A stretch of DNA of 64,000 nucleotides from assembly GCA_031549115.1 (NCBI GenBank), contig JAVBQJ010000071.1:7451-71450 (forward strand). The letters are read 5' to 3'. The notes beneath the pieces are model-generated. The model was given only the letters and a program-made list of their open reading frames with translations. It ran no database searches and was not told the origin of the DNA. Every line of letters begins with the position of its first letter. Position 1 is the stretch's first letter. This document shows, piece after piece, positions 15,826 through 24,480 of the stretch. Origin of the DNA: JAVBQJ01 sp031549115 (lineage in GTDB: Bacteria; Verrucomicrobiota; Lentisphaeria; Victivallales; Victivallaceae). The position numbers were made by a program, and so were the translations under genes.

Positions 15826-16922
15826 ATATCAAACGCCTGTGTTCGCTGGCGGCCAAAGAGCGCAAACAGATGCTGCGGGATTCCTCCAATATCGCGATCG
15901 GCATCATCCTGCCGGTGATGCTGCTGTGGATTTTCGGCTACGGCATGTCGATGGACGTCCGCAACATCCGGCTGGCCATCGTGCTGCAGGAACCCTCCGA
16001 AATCGGAACCGCCATCGTCGCGCGTTACCGGAATTCCGAATATTTCCGCGTGCAGCAGTTCCATGGTTCGGAGGAGGGCGTCGAGGCGGTGAAGCGGCAC
16101 GCCGCCGATGCGTGCCTGTTTCTGCCGTCCAATCTGTCGCGGAAGCTGCAATCGGGCGATCTCACGATCCTGATCGGGGTGAATGCCTCCAATGCTTCGG
16201 AGGCGCGGATGTATGAGAATTATATCCAACAGGTGCTGGCGGCGGCGTTGGCCGATGCCGGCGGCGGGCAATTCCCCGGCGTCCGGATCGTCAACCGGAT
16301 GTGGTTCAACGACGCCAACGAAAGCAGCTACTATATGATCCCCGGCGTGATCGTCGTGATTATGGCGCTGATCGGCTGTATGCTGACTTCGCTGCAGATG
16401 GCGAAGGAGTACGAGCACGGCAACATGGAGAGCATGTTCGTGACCCCGATGACCAGCGGCGAGATTCTGCTGGCGAAAATGGCCAACAACTATCTCCTCG
16501 GGATGATCGGGCTGGGCATTTCGCTCGTGTTCGCGCGCTATCTCTTCGGTGTGCCGATCCGGGGCAGTTTGCTGATTCTGCTGCTGGGGTCGTCGGTTTT
16601 CCTGCTGCTGCAAATGGCGGTGGGGTTGTTGATTTCCAGTGTAACCAAGAGTCAGTTCCTGGCCAGCCAGATCGCGATGATCGTCTCGTTCATGCCGGTG
16701 TTTCTGCTGTCGGGTTTTCTGTATGAGATTCCGAATATGCCGGTGTTTCTGCAATATTTCACCTATTTGATTCCGGCGCGTTATTTCGTCGACTTCCTGC
16801 AGACGATTTTCCTGGTCGGAAACGTCTGGAGCAACATCGTCAGGAACCTGGCGGTGATGGGCGGCATCACCGTTGTGCTGCTGCTGCTGGCCAAGCTGAA
16901 AAACCCGAAGCTGTTGACGTGA
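15822..16922 (+). CDS. ABC-2 type permease 1 of the efflux system
   Basis: 366 residues from the ATG at 15822, in ATGA overlap with the ATPase. One N-terminal helix (IAIGIILPVMLLWIFGYGMSM) precedes a large extracytoplasmic domain (~60-170), then a cluster of five hydrophobic segments containing the YMIPGVIVVIMALIGCMLTSLQMAKEYEHGNMESM region, typical of YbhS/YbhR-like permeases. It should form a heterodimer with the permease encoded next. The frame upstream of 15822 is open but lies inside the ATPase gene. Confidence 0.88.
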   Translation: MNIKRLCSLAAKERKQMLRDSSNIAIGIILPVMLLWIFGYGMSMDVRNIRLAIVLQEPSEIGTAIVARYRNSEYFRVQQFHGSEEGVEAVKRHAADACLFLPSNLSRKLQSGDLTILIGVNASNASEARMYENYIQQVLAAALADAGGGQFPGVRIVNRMWFNDANESSYYMIPGVIVVIMALIGCMLTSLQMAKEYEHGNMESMFVTPMTSGEILLAKMANNYLLGMIGLGISLVFARYLFGVPIRGSLLILLLGSSVFLLLQMAVGLLISSVTKSQFLASQIAMIVSFMPVFLLSGFLYEIPNMPVFLQYFTYLIPARYFVDFLQTIFLVGNVWSNIVRNLAVMGGITVVLLLLAKLKNPKLLT

Positions 16923-16932
16923 GGGAAGTAAA

Positions 16933-18042
16933 ATGAAAAAAATCCGCCGCTTTCTGGCGCTGTTGAAAAAAGAGTTCATCCAGCTGCTGAAGAATCCGAA
17001 GACCCGGATTTCCGTGTTCCTGCCGCCGGTGCTCCAGCTTTTTTTGCTGGGGTATGCGGCGACCATGGACCTGAAAGACGTGCCGCTGGGCGTGCTCGAC
17101 CACGCCAGAACCCAGGAGTCGCGAAATTTGATCGCCAAATTCGCCGGCAACAACGTTTTTCACTTGCAGCCGCCGCTGGCTTCGGAACTGGATATGCAAA
17201 AGCGGATCGACGAGCGCGAAATCAAATTGGCGTTGATCATCCCGGAGGACTTCTCCCGCGACTTGAACCGCCGGCAATCTCCCGCCGTCCAGGTCATCGC
17301 CGACGGCCGCAACTCCTCCTCGGCGGGAATCGCACTCGGGTACGCCAACAGCGTGATCACGCAGTTCAACCGCCAGTATTACCCGGAAACCGCTTCGCGG
17401 GTGCAAATTCTGACGCGGGGCTGGTTCAACCCGAACTACAGCGCGCAATACTTCATGATCCCGTCGCTGCTGGCCATCCTGACGCTGCTGGCGCTGACGC
17501 TGCTGGTGGCGCTGTCGTTCGCCCGGGAGCGCGAAGCCGGAACCATGGACCAACTGCTGCTGACGCCGTATTCCCCCATCGAGCTATTGAGTGCGAAGGG
17601 GTTGGCGTCAGTATTCATCGGCATGGCGCAGTTGACCTTTTGCATGGTGTTCGTTCGCTATTGGTTCCGGATTCCTTACGTCAGCGACTATTGGCTGCTG
17701 TATGTGTTGTTCCTGACCTTCCTGATGGCGGCGGTCGGAATCGGGCTGGCGATCTCGGTTTTCTGCTCCAGTCTCCAGCAGGCGATGATCTGGACCTTCA
17801 TCGTCGCCATTCCCTGCGCCATGCTCTCCGGCATGGCCACGCCCATCGGCAGCATGCCGGATATCATTCAAAAAGCCACGCTGCTCAATCCCGTCCGCTG
17901 GAGCATCGAAGCGCTGCACCGGCTCTTCCTCGAGGGGGCGTCATTCACGGATATCCTGCCGGTCTACCTGATTCTGGGCGGCATCGGGGCAACGACCTTC
18001 GCTTTTGCCTGCGCCGCGCTCATCTGGCAACGGCGGCATTGA
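16933..18042 (+). CDS. ABC-2 type permease 2 of the efflux system
   Basis: 369 residues, ten bases after the previous stop, RBS gagggaag. Same layout as permease 1: N-terminal helix (FLPPVLQLFLLGYAATMDL), an extracytoplasmic domain, then the YFMIPSLLAILTLLALTLLVALSFAREREAGTMDQLLLTP region and further helices. Together with the adaptor and ATPase this makes a complete YbhFGSR-like export pump for hydrophobic or cationic compounds. The stop is only five bases from the convergent AraC gene, with no terminator hairpin between them. Confidence 0.88.
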   Translation: MKKIRRFLALLKKEFIQLLKNPKTRISVFLPPVLQLFLLGYAATMDLKDVPLGVLDHARTQESRNLIAKFAGNNVFHLQPPLASELDMQKRIDEREIKLALIIPEDFSRDLNRRQSPAVQVIADGRNSSSAGIALGYANSVITQFNRQYYPETASRVQILTRGWFNPNYSAQYFMIPSLLAILTLLALTLLVALSFAREREAGTMDQLLLTPYSPIELLSAKGLASVFIGMAQLTFCMVFVRYWFRIPYVSDYWLLYVLFLTFLMAAVGIGLAISVFCSSLQQAMIWTFIVAIPCAMLSGMATPIGSMPDIIQKATLLNPVRWSIEALHRLFLEGASFTDILPVYLILGGIGATTFAFACAALIWQRRH

Positions 18043-18047
18043 AAAAA

Positions 18048-18902
18048 CTATTTGGTTTTGCCGCGCCATTGCGCCGGGCTGGCGCCGTAGTAACGCCGGA
18101 AAGCGCGGGACAGCGCGAAGCCGCAGCTGAAGCCGGTTTTGCGGGCGATGGTATCGAGTTTGCAATCGGAATATTGCAGCATCCGCGCGGCGGTGTTCAT
18201 CCGGATCTCCTGCAGCATGGCGCCTGGGGATTTGCCGTAAATGCGGCGCACGGCGAGAAAGAGATTGGGGACCGACATGCCGGCCCTGCGGGCGAATTCC
18301 CGGAGATTCCAGGGGCGGTCCGGGTTTTCTTCGACCTCCTTGAACAGCATGCGGATACGGATCTGCTGCTCCGGGTCGCGGCCGAAGTTGGACAATTCCC
18401 GGTGAAGATACATCACCGCGGCGCGACACAGCAAATGCTGCATCACCGCGTCGCCGCTGCCGTGGATCGCGGTTTCGCTGTACAAGAGCTCCAATACCGA
18501 TCCGATATTTTCCGCCCATTCGGCCGGGCGCACGAGGCAATCCTGCGGCAGCCGTTTCTTCCAGCAGGCCGCGGCCGGGATCAGGTGAAACCACAGTATC
18601 GCCGCCGCCTCTTCGGCATGGTAGCAGTGCGGTGTTTCCGCTTGCAAGTAGATGACATTTCCCGCTCCAACCGTGTTGACCCCGGCGATGCCGCTGTCGC
18701 AGATCAATGCTCCCCGGGTCACATATAAAATGACATGGTACGGGAAATTGAAACGGTTGATCCGGTATCCGTCCGTCAGCTCGCTGATGCCGGCGACGTC
18801 GATCTCCCGGTCCGGCCACAGCCGGTCCGTCTCCTCTCCGAAAAAGATGAAACGTTCCCGGCACCCTACCGGAATGCATTGTACCTCGCGGGCATTTTTC
18901 AT
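18048..18902 (-). CDS. AraC family transcriptional regulator with cupin-like sensor
   Basis: 284 residues from the ATG at 18902. The frame reaches a TTG at 18950, but that TTG is part of a -35 box, so the downstream ATG (preceded by ggaag) is preferred. N-terminal beta-rich sugar-sensing domain (residues ~25-130; YHVILYVTRGALI, AGNVIYLQAETPHCYHAEEA). C-terminal double helix-turn-helix (~185-280) with LREFARRAGMSVPNLFLAVRRIYGKSPGAMLQEIR and DTIARKTGFSCGFALSRAFRRYYGASPAQWR. It probably controls the divergent pseudopilin/GH2/lyase locus that begins 200 bases away. The gene converges on the efflux operon. Confidence 0.88.
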   Translation of the reverse strand: MKNAREVQCIPVGCRERFIFFGEETDRLWPDREIDVAGISELTDGYRINRFNFPYHVILYVTRGALICDSGIAGVNTVGAGNVIYLQAETPHCYHAEEAAAILWFHLIPAAACWKKRLPQDCLVRPAEWAENIGSVLELLYSETAIHGSGDAVMQHLLCRAAVMYLHRELSNFGRDPEQQIRIRMLFKEVEENPDRPWNLREFARRAGMSVPNLFLAVRRIYGKSPGAMLQEIRMNTAARMLQYSDCKLDTIARKTGFSCGFALSRAFRRYYGASPAQWRGKTK

Positions 18903-18921
18903 GGTGACTTCCATATCCTTT

Positions 18922-18950
18922 ATGATAACTGAAAAATCCCCGGTTGTCAA
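18922..18950 (-). promoter_or_regulatory. Promoter of the AraC gene
   Basis: On the minus strand TTGACA (18950-18945), 17-base spacer, TATCAT (18927-18922), 20 bases upstream of the ATG at 18902. Confidence 0.75.
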
Positions 18951-19024
18951 ATCGAAAGTTATGCTTTTCTCGATTTGAACACATGGAATATCGATATTTT
19001 ATAATTTCGGTTATGCTATTTAGA

Positions 19025-19063
19025 AAATACGCTATTTGTGAAAACGTATTTCCGCACTATACT
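19025..19063 (+). promoter_or_regulatory. Promoter with inverted repeat, third pseudopilin cassette
   Basis: TTGTGA (19036-19041), 16-base spacer, TATACT (19058-19063). Inverted repeat AAATACG (19025-19031) / CGTATTT (19045-19051) brackets the -35 box, a plausible target for the divergent AraC protein. Confidence 0.5.
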
Positions 19064-19101
19064 TATAAGCAACAACTCACACACTGAAAGGAGTCGATGT
19101 C

Positions 19102-19818
19102 ATGAACCGGAAAAATGGGAAAGCTTCCGATTCTCGGAACCGCGGCCGGAGTTTTACTTTGATAGAACTCCTGGTCGTGATCGCGATCATTGCGATTCTC
19201 GCCAGCATGCTGCTGCCGGCCCTGTCCAAGGCGCGGGCGGCGGCGCAGAATATCAAATGTGTCAACAACTTCAAGCAGATCGGCCTGGCGGCGGCGATGT
19301 ACCAGGGCGACAACAAAGACACGCTGGCGACCGGAAGGAATGGATTCTATGGCGGCACCGGCGAATGGGCCGGGCGTTTTCAGGGTTGGTGGCTGGATCT
19401 GGCGGTGACCGGATATCTGCCGGACGATTACGCCTATGACTGGTTCAGTGCCATCAACACGTTGGGCCACAAAGCCCTGGCTTGCCCGGTCATGGTCAAC
19501 AGCGGCGAGCGCTACAACTACGGCATCAACGAACTGCTGACCGGAGAATACTGCGGGTCGTTCCTGTATGGACGTACAAACTACGGAATGGCGACCGGCT
19601 TCGAAAATCCGTCGGGGCGCGCTTATCTGCTGGAGCCGACCGCCCGCGGCGACGGCATGTACATTTATACCACATTGGACACCGGCCGGGCGGTGGAGCG
19701 CGACCGTCACGGCAACTCCAGCAATGTGCTCTTCCTCGACGGCCATGCGGAGAGCATCCGTAAGGACGCGTTGAAAGATAGCCGCATCGAATTCCCCTGG
19801 AACGAAGCCACCGAATAA
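19102..19818 (+). CDS. Type II-like pseudopilin, H-X9-DG family, cassette 3
   Basis: 238 residues. The leader is longer than in the other copies (MNRKNGKASDSRNRGRS) before FTLIELLVVIAIIAILA and ASMLLPALSKARAAAQNIKC. The residue before Phe is Ser. C-terminal HGNSSNVLFLDG is an exact H-X9-DG motif. RBS aaaggag lies 11 bases upstream of a codon that begins in-frame MNRKNG. The GH2 gene starts four bases after the stop, so the pair is translated from one message. Confidence 0.9.
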   Translation: MNRKNGKASDSRNRGRSFTLIELLVVIAIIAILASMLLPALSKARAAAQNIKCVNNFKQIGLAAAMYQGDNKDTLATGRNGFYGGTGEWAGRFQGWWLDLAVTGYLPDDYAYDWFSAINTLGHKALACPVMVNSGERYNYGINELLTGEYCGSFLYGRTNYGMATGFENPSGRAYLLEPTARGDGMYIYTTLDTGRAVERDRHGNSSNVLFLDGHAESIRKDALKDSRIEFPWNEATE

Positions 19819-19822
19819 CCGG

Positions 19823-21760
19823 ATGAATTGCCTGATTATGGAAGAGCATACTTTGATCCCGCGCCCGGAATATCCGCGTCCGCGTTTCGTCCGCCACCTG
19901 CCGTGGCAAAATCTCAATGGCCGCTGGCGCTTCGCCTTCGATCCCGGCAAAAGCGCCGCCGCCCGGGGGCTGGCCCGGAATCCCGAGCTTTACGACCGGG
20001 AAATTCTGGTGCCGTTCTGCCCGGAGAGCCGGTGTTCCACCATCGAATGCACCGACTTCATCGAAGCCTGCGCCTATTGCCGCGAATTCGAGATTCCGGC
20101 CTCCTGGGCGGAATACCGGATTCTGTTACACTTCGACGCGGTGGATTACCGCTGCCGGGTCTATGTGGACGGCGTCGAAGTCGGCGGCCATGCCGGCGGC
20201 GGCACCGGTTTCGAGTTCGAACTGGATATCGTTCCGGGCAAACACCTGCTGGCGGTGCTGGTCGCCGATGAGGTGCGTTCGGGGCGGCAGGGGGCGGGCA
20301 AACAATGCGCCTCCTATGCTTCCTTCGGATGCGACTACACCCGGGTCACCGGCATCTGGCGCACGGTCTGGCTCGAAACGGTCGCCGACGGCGCGCTCAG
20401 AAGCTGCGGGATTGTCCCCAATATCGATACCGGATGCGTGCTGCTGACGCCGGAATATTACCGCGCCCGTTCCACCGACCGGCTGCAGGCGGCGGTGCTG
20501 GACGGTGGCGTGGTCGTCGCCGAGGCGGAGTACGCGGTGGCGGCGGGAATGCCGCTGTCCATGGCAATTCCGGCTCCGGTGAAGTTGTGGAGTCCGGAGT
20601 CGCCGTTCCGCTATGAACTGCGGCTGCGAATCGAGCGTGACGGCGCCGTCGTCGACGAGGTGTCCGGCTATTTCGGCATGCGCAAAATCCATTGCGAAAA
20701 CGGCGTGTTCCATCTCAACAACCGGCCGTTTTTCGCCCGGCTGGTGCTGGATCAGGGGTATGATCCGGAGGGCCTCTGGACGGCGCCCTCCGATGCGGCT
20801 TTCGAGGATATGATCCGGAAAGCCAAAGCGCTCGGCTTCAACGGCGCCCGGCTGCACCAGAAGTTGTTCGAAGACCGCTATCTGGATTGGGCCGACCGGC
20901 TCGGCTTCGTGGTCTGGAGTGAATATCCGAGCTGGGGGCTGGATTTGCACGCCGCCGAAGCGCGGGAAAACTTTCTGCGCGAATGGCGCGAGGCGGTGGC
21001 GGAGCGGGTGAATCATCCGTCGGTGATCGCGTGGGTGCCGTTCAACGAAACCTTTCTCTTTCCCACTCCCGAGGGCAAGATGCGGGCGTTTCCGGATCCG
21101 GAGGCGCTGGCGGCATACCGGAACTTCATCACCGAAGTCTACGATCTGACCCGGCAGCTGGATCCGAGTCGCCCGGTGTGCGACGCGAGCGGCTGGTATC
21201 ATGTCAAAACCGACTTGTGGGCGGTGCACCTGTACCGCCCCGACGCGGCCGCGCTGCGTACCGCCTTGCGGGATGACGCCCCCTTTGTGATGGTGCCGGA
21301 ATACGAAGCGCCGTACGGCGGCCAGCCGTTTTTCGTCGACGAATGGGGCGGCTTCCGCTTCGTCGCCGATCCGGCGCGGCAATCGGCCTCCAATGCCTGG
21401 GGGTACGGCACCGATCCGGAGACGCGGGAGGAGCTGCTCGCCAAAATCGCCGAACAGCTTGATGTCCTGTTGGAAACGCCGGGACTTCAGGGCTATTGTT
21501 ATACCCAGTTGACCGATATTGAGCAGGAGGAAAACGGACTCCTGACTCCCGAACGCGAACCGAAGGCGCCGTTTGCCGACTTTTACCGGCTGTTCAGCCG
21601 GCAACCGAAAGATTTTTGCTATGAAACGAATGCCGCTTCTGATTTTCATGATTCTGATTTTGCATGCCGCCATCGGCGGGACCGAGCCGATGATTCCGCG
21701 TCTGGACTGGGAGCCGCGCTCCGATTGGGTGAGCGTCAAAACGCCGAAAACCTGGCATAA
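19823..21760 (+). CDS. Glycoside hydrolase family 2 protein (beta-galactosidase/glucuronidase type)
   Basis: 645 residues by frame. GH2 order: sugar-binding jelly roll (~15-185; WQNLNGRWRFAFDP, FDAVDYRCRVYVDGVEVG), Ig-like domain (~190-290), TIM barrel from ~295. Acid/base Glu in WVPFNETF (~405), nucleophile Glu in FFVDEWGG (~506). No signal peptide, which is odd next to a pseudopilin and a secreted lyase. The last ~47 residues (after about RQPKDFCYE) overlap the signal peptide of the next gene in another frame and look non-native. A TGA overlapping the next ATG would end this gene if the frame were shifted by one base, so a one-base indel near the T run at 21613-21617 is likely. Confidence 0.82.
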   Translation: MNCLIMEEHTLIPRPEYPRPRFVRHLPWQNLNGRWRFAFDPGKSAAARGLARNPELYDREILVPFCPESRCSTIECTDFIEACAYCREFEIPASWAEYRILLHFDAVDYRCRVYVDGVEVGGHAGGGTGFEFELDIVPGKHLLAVLVADEVRSGRQGAGKQCASYASFGCDYTRVTGIWRTVWLETVADGALRSCGIVPNIDTGCVLLTPEYYRARSTDRLQAAVLDGGVVVAEAEYAVAAGMPLSMAIPAPVKLWSPESPFRYELRLRIERDGAVVDEVSGYFGMRKIHCENGVFHLNNRPFFARLVLDQGYDPEGLWTAPSDAAFEDMIRKAKALGFNGARLHQKLFEDRYLDWADRLGFVVWSEYPSWGLDLHAAEARENFLREWREAVAERVNHPSVIAWVPFNETFLFPTPEGKMRAFPDPEALAAYRNFITEVYDLTRQLDPSRPVCDASGWYHVKTDLWAVHLYRPDAAALRTALRDDAPFVMVPEYEAPYGGQPFFVDEWGGFRFVADPARQSASNAWGYGTDPETREELLAKIAEQLDVLLETPGLQGYCYTQLTDIEQEENGLLTPEREPKAPFADFYRLFSRQPKDFCYETNAASDFHDSDFACRHRRDRADDSASGLGAALRLGERQNAENLA

Positions 21761-23948
21761 CCTGATCGCCGCCGGTGACGGTGTTGCCGACGATACCGCC
21801 GGCTTGCAGATGACGATCGCCATGGCGGCGCCGCAGGGGGGCACCGTTTACCTGCCGCCGGGGCGCTACCGGATTACCGATACGCTGCTGGTCGGGACGC
21901 TCCAGGAAAGCTCTGCCACGCGCCCGGAAGGTTTTTCGCTGATCGGCCACGGCCGCGATACCGTAATCGTCTGGGACGGTCCCGACGATGTGCCGATGGT
22001 GCGGTTGCTCGGAATCAGTGTGTCGCGGATCGTCGGAGTGACCTTCGACGCCGGCAACCGGGCGTCGAGCGTGCTGGAAATGGGGGGACCCGGTTTTCAG
22101 GCGCACAATCTGTTCCGGCATTGCGCGTTTTTGAACGCGAAGTTCGCCGGGATCGATACCGGGCGCAAGCGTATGAACACGGCGTGCACCGAGCAACGGA
22201 TCGACAACTGCCTGTTCGTCAATTGCGGGCGCGGCGTCAGCCTCGGCGACTTCAACGATTACGACTGCGTGATCGAGGGGAGCGAATTCCGCGACTGCGA
22301 TTACGGCGTGTGGACGTTCAAAGGGAACTTCTATTGCCGCGACAGCCACTTCGAACGCAGCCGCGAGGCGGACTTCCGGATCGAATCGGAACACACCAGC
22401 ACCATCCGGCGCTGCACCTCGACGGGCTCCAACCGCTTTCTGATCCAGCGTTCGCCACACTGTGGTACGGTAATTCAGGATTGCCGGGTGGCCGATTGGA
22501 AAGCCGCCGACGGCGCGATCCTGCAGAATATCGTCCCGGCGATGATTTTCGACAGTGTTTTCTCCGGCGCCGGACCGGTGATCCGCTTCATTCACACCGA
22601 CAGCGAGTCGTTGGTCGGCTGCAATAAAGGGGAGAATTCCAAGTACTTCAAGTTGATTTCCAGCGGCAACCGGATTGAAAACGCGCGTCCGTATCAGGCG
22701 GAGGCGGAGGTGCGGGTCTACGATATCCCGGTGACCGGTGATATGCCGGATTCCGGCCTCTCTGCGGCCACTTCGTTCCTGAAGACCCGCGCGGTTCACG
22801 GCGTCTGGAGTCCGGAAGCGCGCACCGCGGCAATTCCGGGAAAAATCTTCGACGTCAAGCGCGATTTCGGCGCCAAAGGCGGCGAGTACGACGACACCGA
22901 GGCGTTCCGCCAGGCGATCGCCGTCGCGAAAGCACACGGCAACGGTGCATTCGTCTACATGCCGCCGGGGCATTACACGGTGCGCGAAACCCTGAAGCTG
23001 GACGGCGACAACTATTACTTCGGCGGCAGCGGCGTCCGGTCGATCCTGTCGTGGTACGGTGCGGAAAACGGCACGCTGCTGCATGTGGATGCGCCGAAGC
23101 GGCTGGGGCTGGAGGGCTTCGAAACCATGCGGCTGGGCGGTCGCAAGGACGGCATCGACATCCTCCATACCGGAGGCGGCTCGGAGGAGTCGTTCACGAC
23201 CTACGACACGGTCCGGGTGTTCGGTTTCCTGACGCCGCAGCCGCTGGTGCGGGGGCTGCGTTTCCGCAATCTCGGCGCCAACGACCGGGTGGTGTCGAAA
23301 GGAACCTTCGGCAATTTGCACTTCATCGATTCGCAGGCGGCGGAAATCCTGTTCAACAACCATTACGAAGGCGTGATATTGGTCGAGGGCAAAAATCCGG
23401 AACGCACCGGTCTATTGGCATTTCAGTTCGCGCTGCTGGAGCTGTGCGATCCGTGTCTGTGGATCAAGGACAACAATTCGCTGGTGATGACCGACTTTTA
23501 CAATGAGCAGAGTACGTCGCTGTACCGCTTCGAGGGCAATGGCTCGCCGGAGCGCGGGCGGATTTCGCTCGGCTCGATCAAGGTGGAAGCGGTGCCGCGT
23601 TACGTCGAGGGATTCCAGGGCGAGATCACGCTCGGGACACCGCAGTATTACCAAAACAGCCTTCATGGACGCAGCCGCTTCGACAACGACGAAGCCTCCG
23701 ACGTCGATTACCTGGAGTTGGGCGGCTATTACTTCGTCCACAGTCTGGATTGGAACCGCCACCCCGGATTCCGGGCGCGCTTCCTCGGGACGGGAGGCGG
23801 GCCCGACAAAGATACCACGGCAGAGGAATTTCTGCGGCGCTATACGGATTCCATCGATCCCGAAGCATTGGAGCAGGCGGCGCGTTTCTTCCACGACATG
23901 CGCCGGGTCGGGGAATTGGATCTGCGTCTGAATTTCCCCGGTATCTGA
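21621..23948 (+). CDS. Secreted two-module right-handed beta-helix protein (pectate-lyase-3 type)
   Basis: 775 residues from the ATG at 21621, which starts a signal peptide (MKRMPLLIFMILILHAAIGG). Two Pectate_lyase_3-like modules are visible. The first begins TWHNLIAAGDGVADDT with VYLPPGRYRITDTL (~25-75). The second begins VKRDFGAKGGEYDDTEAFRQ with VYMPPGHYTVRETL (~410-460). Between and after them are parallel beta-helix rungs (RHCAFLNAKFAGID and following). Such proteins depolymerise pectin, alginate-like or other acidic glycans; catalytic residues cannot be assigned. It overlaps the GH2 frame by 140 bases, explained by a lost stop there. No terminator hairpin with T-tract follows; a repeat element begins 50 bases downstream. 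Confidence 0.82.
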   Translation: MKRMPLLIFMILILHAAIGGTEPMIPRLDWEPRSDWVSVKTPKTWHNLIAAGDGVADDTAGLQMTIAMAAPQGGTVYLPPGRYRITDTLLVGTLQESSATRPEGFSLIGHGRDTVIVWDGPDDVPMVRLLGISVSRIVGVTFDAGNRASSVLEMGGPGFQAHNLFRHCAFLNAKFAGIDTGRKRMNTACTEQRIDNCLFVNCGRGVSLGDFNDYDCVIEGSEFRDCDYGVWTFKGNFYCRDSHFERSREADFRIESEHTSTIRRCTSTGSNRFLIQRSPHCGTVIQDCRVADWKAADGAILQNIVPAMIFDSVFSGAGPVIRFIHTDSESLVGCNKGENSKYFKLISSGNRIENARPYQAEAEVRVYDIPVTGDMPDSGLSAATSFLKTRAVHGVWSPEARTAAIPGKIFDVKRDFGAKGGEYDDTEAFRQAIAVAKAHGNGAFVYMPPGHYTVRETLKLDGDNYYFGGSGVRSILSWYGAENGTLLHVDAPKRLGLEGFETMRLGGRKDGIDILHTGGGSEESFTTYDTVRVFGFLTPQPLVRGLRFRNLGANDRVVSKGTFGNLHFIDSQAAEILFNNHYEGVILVEGKNPERTGLLAFQFALLELCDPCLWIKDNNSLVMTDFYNEQSTSLYRFEGNGSPERGRISLGSIKVEAVPRYVEGFQGEITLGTPQYYQNSLHGRSRFDNDEASDVDYLELGGYYFVHSLDWNRHPGFRARFLGTGGGPDKDTTAEEFLRRYTDSIDPEALEQAARFFHDMRRVGELDLRLNFPGI

Positions 23949-23999
23949 GGAGTGGAGGGGGGAATGTGGTGATTATGCTAGTGGATGCGGGACCAAGTC

Positions 24000-24480
24000 C
24001 CGACAACCGCGGGGGCCTGGCCCCCATTCCCCCGGATCGCTCGGCCGCTCGGCTTCACGTATTTGCCGCCAATTGGCGGCAAATACTCTGTTCGCTGTTC
24101 ACTCCCTGCCGGTCGTTCGGGCGCGACCCCCTCAGCGCGCGAAAGCGCGCCGTTCGCCGGGGGAGGCTCCGTGCCGTGCTCCTTGGCGTCTGCTTCGCGC
24201 CGCCAATTCCTAACGGCACGGTCGCGCCTGACCGGCGCTCCCCCGTGCGCGATCGCAGGTTGATGGTTGGCGTCAGGCGTGTGAATCATGTCGAGTCCAC
24301 ATCCACGGCACACCGGCCGTTGGGGGCGCGCCACGGACAGCGGTATGGCACGCCATATCGCCGCGTCCTTTGCGTCTTTTGCGTCATTTTCCATGCGCAC
24401 GCTAGCCCAACCGGCATTCGCAGCAGAGGTGCAGGGTCCTGTGACCCTGCCGGGGGGCATGGGGCCGAGGAGCCCCCACA
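24000..24480 (-). repeat. ~480-bp dispersed repeat, copy iii, in the 23949-24480 gap
   Basis: Reads on the minus strand from the stop of the CDF gene: hairpin with pyrimidine loop, CCCCCCGGCAGGGTCAC, GACCCTGCACCTCTGCTGC, then about 400 bases almost identical to 50218-50691. It carries a perfect 28-base palindrome (24059-24086, arms GTATTTGCCGCCAA/TTGGCGGCAAATAC), hairpin GCGCG-ctttc-GCGC-like arms, and a hairpin TTGGCG...CGCCAA whose arms differ from those of the other copy but still pair. No transposase is present and no frame is convincing. Confidence 0.85.

Noticed and set aside
18903..18950. TTG at 18950 as the AraC start
   Set aside because: It coincides with the TTGACA -35 box, with TATCAT 17 bases on; translation from ATG 18902 is more likely.
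20000..21760. Programmed frameshift joining the GH2 and beta-helix genes
   Set aside because: The downstream gene has its own signal peptide, so a fusion across the membrane makes no sense; a plain indel is simpler.
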